This document shows, in pieces, positions 21,891-34,300 of a stretch of 64,000 bases of DNA. A program made the position numbers and the translations under genes. Positions within the stretch are counted from its first letter, which is position 1. Each line of letters opens with the position of its first letter. Source of the stretch: Lytechinus variegatus (Eukaryota; Echinodermata; Echinoidea; Temnopleuroida; Toxopneustidae); the NCBI RefSeq assembly GCF_018143015.1, contig NC_054747.1, positions 33,447,733 to 33,511,732 of the forward strand, written 5' to 3'. Below the pieces are notes generated by a model that was not told the origin of the DNA, did not search any database, and saw only the letters and a program-made list of their open reading frames with translations.

Positions 21891-21908
21891 AAAATAATAA
21901 TATTCAAC

Positions 21909-21914
21909 TTTATT
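21909..21914 (-). terminator. polyadenylation signal of the Ig/P2X7-ballast receptor gene
   Basis: AATAAA on the minus strand, about 215 bases after the TAA of the last exon. This is the expected distance for a short 3' UTR. Confidence 0.5.
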
Positions 21915-22128
21915 GCCACAAGACAACGGAACAAACTATGAGGCATTTATCTATCCTTCCAATCGACCAGCAAAATTTTAATCAATTTATATTTGACCTA
22001 TGTATAATAGGTACAATGTGCTCAAGTTTTAATAGCCATGGCAGATGTGGTAGCTCATTGTACAACATTATTGCTGGGTGCCTCATCTGCCGGGAAAAAA
22101 ACAATGAGCATTATAACAGTTGAGACGT

Positions 22129-22312
22129 TTAGATTACCTTTCCAACTGTCCCTTGTTTCCCAAATTTGAAGCCATCGTAGACACCTGTCTTATTGGGGAA
22201 CTCTTGCCGAACTCGTGTCACCACGCACGCTGGAAGAGGCCATCGAACTCCTTTACCCATGTATCCGTGCAAGTAATCTGACCAAATCCTGAAAGCAGCA
22301 AACCGATATGAT
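22129..22312 (-). CDS. receptor exon 7: C-terminal half of ballast domain
   Basis: Acceptor GGCATTTCAG|A, entering in phase 2. It encodes SYRFAAFRIW, HGYMGKG, PLPACVV, RVRQEFPNK and GVYDGFK, which align in order with AYRxxxxWRFG, LPSC, RIRKEFP and GxYxGFK of vertebrate P2X7. The stop TAA is 22129-22131. A GGAAAG|GTAATC donor just before the stop could instead lead to another exon, but a polyA signal downstream favours a terminal exon. Confidence 0.75.
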
Positions 22313-25300
22313 CTGAAATGCCATGGAACATCAGAAAAAAAAGACAATAAGAACACAAATATAGAGATTGCACTGGGCACACCCAAATGAAGCAATGAGA
22401 AATGTGACAGTTAACGGGGAGGGCAAAGCTCAGATAGATTAATCCAAGTCCTGGACGATTTTTAATGATTGGGAAAATCCATCGATATCAAAAGGTAGAT
22501 AGAGCTACAACTCTCTTTTTGGTCCACAAAAGTACTCCAACAGGTCAAAGCAGGAACAAAGTCACACACCCTTTTTTTATTGCGCATGCGTGTGCAAACA
22601 TCGCGTGTGGAGTACTATAATGAGTTGTTATGGCCACTAAAGGCCTGGTCACACCGCCTGAGCGTTGTTGGAGCGCTCGTGGAGCGGTAGGGAGAGAGGG
22701 TCGAATTTCGCTCATAAATTGGGGAAAAACTCGAAAACAAATTAAAAACAATCGAAATCGAAAATGGTGAACGGTAGCGAGCGGCAATGATTTTTTTTTC
22801 TCTCCGCTCCACGACCGCTCCAACAACGCTTGGGCGGTGTGACCAGGCCTTTAGGTGTGCTATAGTACTTTTCCTTTGCCCATGGGTCGTGCTTGCGGCA
22901 GCGCACGTCGAGCTCAATCTAGCTTATGGGAATCGATGGGAAAACCCTTTGCATCTAGACCGGTACATATGACCAACACATAATGGTGCACCTACGTCCC
23001 GTGCATCTCGTACTCATTCACTTTCGCATGACTGTTCTCTGTATTATGTGTGAGGGTGCATGTCTGTCTGTGAGTCGTGTGATGATTCTATGTTTACGTA
23101 CAGTACATGTATGTACAAAATGAAAAATGATAAGAAAAACCATGCAACAGTTCAGGAGGTGGACTAGGGATTCCCCTCTGCAAAAACTCCGGTGTTGATA
23201 TAACACTGCCCGAAATCTATATACATGTATATCCACACCAGAGAAGAGTTATACAACACTAGGTAGTTTTAAAACAGCATTGGTTTGATTCCAAACTGGT
23301 GCCCTTTCAATATTTCTCTGGTGTGGACATATAAAGATTCTGGGCTGGTGTTACATCAACACCGGAGCTCCTAAAGAATAACATAAATAAATGTTGCGTT
23401 CAGAAACGTCCAAAAGCATAATCCGTTAGCATTTTAATAATCACCTTATCATGATAATCTCCTTTTTTATCTTATAATCATTACTATACTTATCTGTAAT
23501 ATTTTGTTGTTTGTTGTCTTTTGTTCATAATTTTGTTTTATGATATTTCCATCCCTCTATTGCTTGAAAATTGTAGCTTAAATTCTTCCTTCCTTTACAT
23601 TAATGATAAGCTCTTACTTGTTCTCCATATATCCGGGAATTTGATGGTCTTTGCTCCTCAAAGAGAGAAAGACATGCAGAGAAGGTGTGTCAAGACAAAG
23701 GACTTTGAATTCTTTAGAATCAATGATACATCCATTGGTCTGGATTCCCGACATCTCGTGAGTTCGCGGCAACAGAGGCTTTCTACATCAGTCTGCATCA
23801 CAGGACAGTTCCCACACGAACACCAACGATTGTTCTCCCTCCTATACTGGACAGGTTCATCGTCACCATTATACCTGACTGTCGTTAACATCCCATCCGC
23901 CTCCCTACTTTCATGACTCTTGGTATCTTGGTCAGGTTCATCATCATTATCATAATTTTCGACTGCCATGGATATCCCATTCGTCTTGCTTCTTTCGGTA
24001 TCTTTGTATTCTGAAAAAAAAACATCGATATAAAAAATATGAAAAATAGATAGAGCTCGTCTTATGATGTCGCACACGACCTTGGAGCAACAGGGAAAGT
24101 GTTCCATGGCTCAATTAACAGGAGGCCTGTATGGGGCGATATCAACACGTAAGAAACATCACTCGCACACAAGAGAAAAAACAAACTATGTGGAACTTTG
24201 TGTGCGCTTGGCCATGTTGACCTTTTGGAGTATTTTGGAGTGTTTTTAGTTGGCTGAAAGACCATTATGGTACACTACCCATTTTTTTTCTAAATCTAAT
24301 ATTGAAAAGTATAGGACGGAAGGAATTTTAATTACTGATTAACCCGTACCCCCTTGCATTACACGATTGCACGTCGACGACAATGATAATATAGGCTACA
24401 GACCATCGTCCAGTGATATCTCGACACAGTATTTTTTCATGGATATTCGATAGGGAATATTAAACCGAGCATTTCAGATAACAATCGACTCAAATTATTG
24501 GTTAGTCTTGTGTTGTAAATCCAGTGTTAACTTTTGTAAAAAAAAAAAAAAAAAGAGCGAGAGAGAGTTAGAAATAGATACCCATTTCCAACGACCAGTG
24601 GCATGGACTTGCATGAAAATAATTATAGATCTTGATCTCTTTCAGAGTAAACCAGTGATTAATTTCATTAAAACAATATATCGTTGGATGGAACTCTTGG
24701 AAGAAATTATCAAGTTACATGTTGATGTTAAAGATGTCCGATGGTTGATCGTAAATAACCATACTGTATGTATCATAATAAACAGTAAATTTTTCTTGGT
24801 TAGAAAAGATAAGAATATAGAAAATATGTGATGATCAAAGCAACGCAAACGTTACCTTTTGTAAACCAGGGCCACCTGCCATGTCTTCGGTAAAAACTCA
24901 GGCCTACCGACAGGACTACAATAACCATGATAACCACTAGTAAAATTATCGTGATTATCACGCTTATAATCATAGTGGTCACACGATCATTAGAAACTGT
25001 AGGAGATAGTGATGAAATACATCGATAAATTGTATTAATAAAATAAATTGTTAATATCATCTTTACGTGATCTTATCATATTAGATGTAAATACAGTTTA
25101 GTGTCATTCGATAACCCGAAAGCATAGCGCATACTTTCAGGTTAGGAAATGCGACTTATATTGTCTTACACCAGTTGAGATGAATCGTTAAGGGAATGGT
25201 CCAGGCTGGGCCATATCTCATTAAATAGAGTAAAATTCACAAAATTACGAAGTTATTGAATTTTAAAGATTTGCATTATTCCGGTTATACAGTTCTAGGC

Positions 25301-28300
25301 ATGTTGTAATGAATATTCATTAGGTGGGCTGATGATGTTATATCTCGACTTCTACTTTTGTATATTTGTCATATGAACTGAGGTTTACTCAAAAAATAAT
25401 CTACCAAGTACTAAAACAATAGGATTAACAACTGATTAAGTGCATTGTTTTTTACTGCAGCAACTTATTTCATCATAATAGAGACACATCATTTACACAT
25501 GTATGGAAAAATGAAATATTTATGATTTATTCTAATAACATAAGCATGACATCATCAGCCCACCGAATTAATATCCATGACGATGTGCATATAACTGTTT
25601 TCACAAAATGTTGATCAACTTTGAAATTCAATAACTTTGTTATTCATTATCCGATTTTCATGATTTTGATGAAAATTTTAGCATTTTATTTTGTGAATTT
25701 TACTCTATTTATTTAGTTATAAATATTGTCATCCCTGACAATCCCTTTAAATCTTATGAAGAGTTACCACTACGATGGGCGGAAATCCCAGAGTGACAGG
25801 GGTCGCGCCCCCTACCCAAAATAGTAGAGGAGACACAAGATCAAATTTCCCCTATTATCTTTAGTCTTTTAATGATGAAGATTCGAAATCGGATAAAAAG
25901 TTCGTTTGGACGAGATGACCTTGATTTTTGGGGTGATAACTTTTTTTGCTTGTCAAATTTTCCAGCATCTGGTCCCCTACCTTCACTTCCGCCCTTTATC
26001 ATTGCATGCAACTAAGACCTATAGCTTCACTTAGTAAGCATACGCACTAGAACAAAACACAATGACTGATAAAGGGAGGGGGTATAGCACACCTTTTTGG
26101 CGGGAAGGGGCTCTGTCACAATTTGGGCTGACAGTTTAGGCGCGTATCCAGCATCAGATCCTACAAAAAATTTCATGGGCCAGATTGTCTGGGGACAATG
26201 GAGGCTCTATCACGCTTGTGCTTGAGCCCATAAGTTTCTCTGTCACAAAGAGAGGCGATAGACAGGGGTGCTTTTTATCCCCGCCCCTCTTCAATTTAAT
26301 GGCGAGCTTTCATTAGAGAAGCTCGACTTGAGACAACAAATATAGGCAAGAAAGGTGACACAACTTTACTTCCAACAATGATTAGGACTTCTGGACATTA
26401 CTTTCAAAAGTAAAAGCAAAAGGTTGAAAAGTCAGGCTGAGCTAGATATGAAAAAAAAAGTCGAGTGGCAAACTCACTAACTTTTCATTAAGAAATGAAA
26501 CACTGAAAGGTGTAGATAGCTTTATATTACTTATATGGTGTCTGTGTTTTAGAAATAGGGCGGTGAATCGTTCTTGGGAAATAAATCCTCCATGGGGCAA
26601 TTCCTACTCAATTTGCTTTTTGTAATGAAGGATCGTTCGTGCCAAAAGCGGCCTGTAATTCATTCACAAAATCGAGTGAGTGAATGATTTGTAGTCATTT
26701 ATCATCACTCAGTCGAGTGAGTGAAAGATTTATAGGTACAAATTTTGTAAATACTTTACCATCACTCACTCGGAAAGTGAAGGATTGTGCAATTTTATCG
26801 TATCAAAGAGCGAGAATCGTTTTGGACACCTCCCTCGCTGAAGTGGATGTACATCCACCCGGGACCTTGGGTGAATGTACGACTATTCACCAGTGGATGA
26901 GAGAAAAAACACTGGTGAGTGGTTCTGGAACTTCTGGAAAAGGTCGAACGTAATGACGATACGAATTTATTTATTCCTATAGATAAAAAAATCATACCAT
27001 GTGTAGCAGAATCCTCAAAAGAAATGACCACTAATGAGGTTCCATTCACGGCTTCCCCTTTAGCTTGACAAGTATAGTTGTGATCAAGATGAGACTTGGG
27101 TACCTGTCAATAAGAATGTAACAATTGTTCCTTGAAAACATAGCAATGAAATATATAGCAATGCGGAAGCGTACTTTGCCATCTACTTGACGGTATGGCA
27201 ATTATGAATGTCAACTTTATTAACAATGTAAGTCGATCTGGCGACAGATGTTAGCATATTTAACATTATTCCTTTTTTAATATTATTACTCTCTTTTTTT
27301 CTATGAATTAGATCCAAAGTACGTACAAGAATAATACATGTATTTACTTTTACCGATACACGATGCAGACTGCATGTTGATCTGCGTTTTTAAGGCCATG
27401 GGCACAGCTTACTGTAATTTCGTCTCATGTAAATTCCTTACAAATTTGTAAAACTATGAAAGGGTCGCTATCCGCATGAAAGAAGATGCATCTAATACGA
27501 CAGCCGATCAATATGCGCAATTATAAAACGGATACTCATATACATTACATCCTCATTCCTGTCATTGAGATGTATCAAAGGAAAATGTATTCTGTTGTGA
27601 ATGATGTTTTATTTCATTGATTTCCTCATTATTCTTAGCGTAATAAGTATGTATAAAAGGCGGATTCATATTTTCCAAAGTTTTCTAAGAAATATACATT
27701 TTCAAAAGTATACACCCCAAATTTGTGCCCTTAAGGCCCTATCTCACCAACGGAGACGTCGCCGCGACAGTCTCCAACTTATCAGTCGCTGCAGTCGCGG
27801 AGACGTCTCGGAGACAAAAATGGCTTGCGCTCTCACCAAGGAGACGTCTCGATGGAACGTTTGAAAGATCATACACCTGACTTGGAGCAGGAGGAGGGAT
27901 ATCAGCACGCGTTCAGTCACGTGGTTTCTGAAGTGGGTCAAACAGTGTGAAGAAGTGTCGCGGAGACGTCTCCGCAATGTATTATAATTTTTTGGGGGGT
28001 CTCCAGCAGGTCTTCGCGATGTCTCTGAGACGTCTCTGAGACATCGCGGAGACATCGCGGCGACGTCTCAGCAGTCGCGGATATCATTAGTCTCCGAGAC
28101 GTCGCAGCAACTGATGGAGACTTCTCGGAGACGTCGCGGAGACTAGAAACAGTCTCCAAAAATATTAAACATGTTTAATCTTCTTGCGACTCCTCGGAGA
28201 CTCTGTAATTTTCATGAGACGTCTCAGAGATGTCGCGGAGACGTCTCTGCAACTAGCAAAATTTGTAGTCGCGAACTAGTTTCAAGCCCAGTGAGATACC

Positions 28301-31300
28301 CCCTTTAGACTCAACGTCTGGAAAGATATACATGTAGAGACCTGAACTTGTGATGAAATGCTGAACAGCCCATCTTTCTCCTGCGTCTGGTAAGTTGCAT
28401 TTTTATTTAATCCTCCATCGCTTTGAATCCAAGTAAGATTTGGTAGAGGTCGAACATTGAAAAGTTTAGAAACAAGTATTACATCATCCGACGTGTCCTT
28501 GCCAATGGTAGACCTGTTAACATGGTAGACGCATCCCCCTTGCGCTGTGAAAGTACAGGGCTCTATAATCTCGATGATTGGTTCAAGAGGCTCTGCTAAA
28601 GCTAAGGACATAATAAAAATTGACATGCGTAAAAATTACGTCAAGGTGAAATGAAATTAGTTTAATTAACATTCTGTCTAAATTGTCATAAAAATGAGGT
28701 AGTAATTGATTGGCATGAAATGCCCCCCCCCCCCCTCCAGGAAGCTGACAAAAGGATCCCTAAATATCAGTATACTTACACGTCAGTTATATTTCGATGC
28801 CAATAAATTGTTATATTTATAGACAATTTTGGTTGATGTAAGTAAATAACGATGTTTATGGTGACATATTTAATTGGCACGTTGATGGTTTTCAATCACC
28901 ATTAGCTGACTAAAAGCCTCTCCATTGCCTTAATACAAGAACTCTGATGAAACGCCCTTGAGCATGTGAAAAAGATGTGGAACGGCGCAATAAAATGTCA
29001 TTTCATTCGTTTATTTCCATTTTCAACAATTACAGTTTCTTCTGTACATGTTGACATATATACATAACAAAACATATTTCAATTATTCCTGTACAGAAAA
29101 TTATATTCAAGATTATTACAAATCAGGTTGAAAATGGAGGAGGCTGCTAAAAAGCGGAGCTTGTAGAGTGCAGCCTCCTAATAAATATTCTTGCAGTTGT
29201 TTAGCATATAAAAAAAAATAAGGTACCAACTTGAGCATGACCAGTTGAATTAAAAAGAAAAATTGGAAATAAAAATAGAAAAGGAAATAAGAAAAAGAGA
29301 GATTAAAGGTCTCCAGAATCCAGCCCCAGCACTCACAGACGGACCTCGCCGATCAACAGGAAAACGAAAGAGATGTATAAGTGTACGTGACATGATAAAC
29401 ATGTTTGATTAAAAAAATACAAGAGCTTGAGTGATGAAGAGTTAAATTCAATGGTTATCTTGAAGAAATTTTTTGAACTTATATTTGAAAGAATTAAGGC
29501 TTGGAGATTCTTTGATGTTACTATTGATAGTTCCCCAGAGTCTAGGGCCTTCAAAAGTAAAAATTGATTTTGAAAGGATGGTCCGGGGTAGTGGTAAATG
29601 AAATTCATCGATTGACGTGTGGGATATTTGTGAAGGGTTTTGTTTTTGTTAAATGAAAAATTAAATATGGGTGGTAACATATTATTGTTTAACTGATACA
29701 TGAATTGACCTAAATTATATTGGTACAGTGTTTTTATTTTTAGAATGTTATTGTTTAAAAACAACTCATCTGTGTGAGATCTCCAGGACAAGTTGAAAAT
29801 AACACGCAATGCCTTCTTTTGTAAAAGCAATATTCTATCTAGGTAGGTTGAGTGTGTGTTTCCCCAAACAATTGCTCCATAATTTAGATATGGTAAAATT
29901 AATGTTGAATAAAGCATTTTTAGGGAGGAAGTTGGAAGAAAAAACTTAACTTTGTTGATAACACCAATATTGCGTGAAATTGTGCGACATATAGAGTCAA
30001 TATGCGATTTCCAAGATAATTTGTTGTCTATTATGAGGCCTAAAAATTTAGTTGTAGTAACAACTTCAATGTCTACATTGTCTAATTTGATATTAAATGG
30101 CAATTGTTCTAAAGAATTGCTAAAAAGCATGCATTTCGTTTTTTGAATATTTATTGACAATTTGTTAGCCTTAATCCATTGTACCAATTTATCCAGTTCA
30201 GTGTTCAGTACATTAATTAAAATATTGGGGTTAGGATGAGAGTAGAGTACATTTGAATCATCTGCAAAAAGGACATAAGATAATATTTCAGAGGAGTTCT
30301 GGATGTCATTTATATAGATAATAAATAAAAGAGGGCCCAGGAGGCTACCTTGGGGAACACCCCAGTTAACATTTTGTAGAGAAGAATTTTGTTCATTTAT
30401 GCTTACGAATTGTTTGCGATTTACAAGGTAGTTTCTGAACCACTCCAAGGCCTTCCCACGAACTCCATAATTTTCAAGTTTGTAGAGCAGTATCTCATGA
30501 TTTATGGTGTCGAAGGCCTTGGAGAGGTCCAGAAAAACACCTATTGTATGTTCAAAGTTGTCAATAGCTTTTGTGATTTTGTCAATAAATGAGAGAGTGG
30601 CATGAGATGTACTATGTTTTTGGCGAAATCCAAATTGAAAATCGGAAATTATATCATATTTATTCAAAAATTTTAATAATCTTGTGTAGATTACCTTTTC
30701 CATAACTTTAGACAAAGTAGGTAATAAGGCTATTGGTCTATAGTTACATACGTTAATCTTTTCTCCTTTTTTGTGCACTGGTATTATATTTGATATTTTC
30801 ATACTGTCAGGCACTACGCCATTACTTAAAGAAAGGTTGAATATGTATACTAATGGGTCAACAATGTATTCTATAACATTTTTTAATAAAATATTGTCAA
30901 TACCATCGTGACCACAGCTTTTTTTGTTTTTTAAGTTGTTCACCATATCTATTATTTCATTTCTATGTACAGGTACTAAAAATAAAGAATTTGGATTTGG
31001 TTGGTGAATGAAATCCGTATATTTCTTTTGGGTTAAAGGTATATTATCTGCAAGACTTTTTCCAATTTGTGTGAAGTATTGATTGAATATATCAGCTATA
31101 CGAAAAGAATCGTGTATTTCAACATTATTGTGCTTTATTGTTTTTATGCGTTCTTTTGTGCTTTGTTTATTTATGGCAGTGTTTATTGTTTTCCATGTTT
31201 TATTGATGTCGTGTTTGAAACGAATTAATTGATTTGTGAAATATTTTCGTTTTTCACTCCGCAATAGTTTAGTGAGGGTATTTTTATATGTAGTATATTT

Positions 31301-34300
31301 ACGATGTGACTTTTCTGAGCGACTGATTTTATCAGCATAGTACAAGTTATTTTTGCGATTTATTGATCGTAGTATTGATTTCGATATCCATGGAAGTCTT
31401 GGACTCTTTTTATAATTATTACATTTACTAACCAATGGTACATGTCTATCTAAATGTGAAGTAAAATTTTCATAAATATATTATATGCTGCATTAGTATC
31501 TTGAGAACTGAACACCTCAGACCAATCCGCGTCTTCAAGACCATCTTTCAAGCTCTGTAAATTATTTGGTGTTAGTCGTCGGAATTTATGTTGCTGGGTA
31601 TCTTTTTTTGCTAACCTAAAGGGAGTTCTTGAAAATATCGGGAAATGGTCAGAGATATCAGATAAAATTATTCCAGACTCGGGTAAAGGAGAGACATTAC
31701 TAAAAATATTATCAATAAGGGTTGCAGATTGGTTAGTAACCCGAGTGGGTTTTGTTATCAATGGTAAAAATGATGATGTAAGCATGATATCCAAAAATTC
31801 ATGCGATCTATTGTGGTTAGATTTAGATATGTCTATATTAAAGTCACCTACCACATAACAGTCTTTATTATAAAAAAACGGATTTTGTAGAAAATCTTGC
31901 AAGTATTCAAAAAAATAATTTGTGTTGGAGTTAGGAGGTCTATAAAATACTGCGATCAGTATGTTTTTAGAGTTTGGTACCCGAATTTCAATGATAAGAG
32001 ACTCTACAATTTCATTCATACAACTAAGATCATTGTGAGTAAAATATTCTAGCTGTTCATTGATATAGATACCTACCCCTCCTCCCCGTCTATTACCCCT
32101 ATGGTTTTCTACAAACGTATAACCAGAAAGTGAATATAAACCATCAGATTCCTGAGATAACCATGTCTCAGTTAGCGCGATTATGGACATTTTATTATGT
32201 GAAGATGAATCGGATAAAAGGCGTAAATTGTCGAAATTAGAGCTCAAACTCCTTATATTCATGTGCATTATTGAAAGTGTATGTGTAGATTTATCAAGTG
32301 AATTAAATTGATTTATTGTAAAGTAATTTGAACTTGGATAATTATTGTCGTTAATTTCATTTAAATCAGTAGCTAAATTCATCTCCATTGATACGAGATT
32401 TTCAAACGAAGAATTGCAGTTAGTATCTTGGGTTTCGTTGTTCGGCCTAAACAAATTGAAAAACTCATCATCATTCAACGCTGAAAAGGGGAAATTTTCA
32501 ATCACTGGGAATTGAAAGAGAAAAACACGAAATGCAAAAAATTCGCTTCCTGTAGAGATCGACGAGACCGCGTGCTCGTGTCAGCAAGGCAAAGACCTGG
32601 AGAGAATAATAATTAGATAAAGAAAAACTGGTTATACACATTCCTATGAAGAAAAGGAACACAAACACATGAGAAGTCATCAGATAATCATTGGCAATTG
32701 TATTATACGATGTCAATTGCATTGTAAATATTTTGTACTAAATAAGCATAAAAGGGTTGGGTGAGCTCCCGTGAATAAAACAAGCTGGGAAGCCTCCCCT
32801 GTATAGAATAGGATAAGGGATAACACAAATTCAAATTATTCAGGGCATGCTTCCCCGAAAACTGAATGAAGGTGGAAAGGCATTCGAATGTAGTTATGGT
32901 GTTCGTACATTTAAATATAACTTGAACTCTTACACCTGGTATAACAATTTGTTTGCCTTGTTCGAAATACCGTTGAATTAATGAATAAAAAGAATAATCA
33001 TCTGAGATCCAGACTATGTTCACACTGATTTGTCAAAAACATTAATTTTACTAAAGCTATCTGTTTTTTTAGGTAGAATGGTTGCTGCTTTTACAAAAAA
33101 TATGTCTTCTATACGTCCTCAGTGAACAGAATAAACCTACATGACAATTACAAAGTTCTTTCCTCTTTTGACCTTACAGAGCAATGTACACTTATGATTA
33201 TGATTAATAATTATTTGTTTTCCTTCTTTTTTCTTATTCTCCAAAACAAAAAAAGTCTTTATAAATAATGGACAAGCATGGCGTGTACGCAAAGGTTAAA
33301 ACAAGATAGTCATTGAATCCAAAATTTCAAAATAAATCCAATATGAGCAGTTTACTGGATAATTTAGGATTCATCAAAATCACAGGGTTTTTTTTAATAT
33401 AAGACTTAGTATGATATATTCCTTTTTTTTTACTCCGAAACGAACCGAGAGATTTTATTTTAAGTCCACCGGCAAAATGTTAATCTTGTTTATGTGTATA
33501 CATTTCCGGAGAAATGAATAAAAGGAATATTTTACTGAGATCTAGGTCATGTTCACACTTAAGTAATCAAAAATAAGTCTAGAGTATTCAAGCACCAATA
33601 GATCACTGGATCAATTAATACTCCTCAAAGATTTCTGAAAATCTTCTCTTTTTTGAAATTCAGAGTTACAATCAATGTTTCTGTTTGAACTCTTAAAAAA
33701 AATGTACATTTATAAATATACCACAAAGTTAGGAACCAATTCTAAAATTTGACCGACACCTATAAAACACATCGTTATCATGTTTCAATTACCGGATAAA
33801 TTATTTGGACAAAAAGAATGTTCTGCTGGCTACAGGTCATGTTCATAATGTAGAATGAAAAAAATAAATCTAATTCAATTCATCATTGAACTAGCTTACA
33901 TCTTCTTTCCAATACTATTTACAACAAAAATGAAAAGAAAAAATCATCATAAATGATCATGTTCTTTCCTCCATTGGTTTGAAGTAAAAGTACCATGATT
34001 AACATGATTAAAATCTATATTTTTATCAAAAGAGCTTGTGTTAATCATGTGAATGACTATGTCAATACAAACTGTAATCAATTGTAATACAAGAGGTCGA
34101 ACATTTCTATGCACATGATGATATAAATGAATCAAGATTCAAATTCAAAGACATGTCTAGAATGCTCATGACCGACCGTTTATTGGATTGTGAACCCATC
34201 ATGCTCACAGAGCATTATTATGAGAAATTAAGGCCACGAAGGTGAAAAAACAATTCCAAGTTTCAACTTGCACTAAGCATGTCAACTTCCTACTCAGTTG

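Larger units (their letters stand above)
28980..32720 (-). mobile_element. nearly full-length CR1-group LINE
   Basis: Minus-strand element with endonuclease (31450-32505) and reverse transcriptase (29333-31435), and a 3' end of AAATAAACGAATGAAATGA type near 28990-29020. Inserted in the receptor intron in the same orientation as the receptor gene. The 5' limit is uncertain. One frameshift near 31470-31480 separates the two domains, so this copy is probably inactive. Confidence 0.75.

Noticed and set aside
22441-22512. Candidate extra receptor exon on the minus strand (LYLPFDIDGFSQSL)
   Set aside because: It looked like the missing middle of the ballast domain, but its possible donor is in phase 0 while the last exon needs phase 2. 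The middle is fully explained by the second frame of exon 23618-24010.
23521-23916. 131-codon plus-strand frame
   Set aside because: Antisense to the receptor tail exon, which has domain homology and splice sites on the minus strand.
32703-33023. 106-codon minus-strand frame upstream of the LINE
   Set aside because: It falls in the degenerate tandem-repeat zone and shows no recognisable domain.
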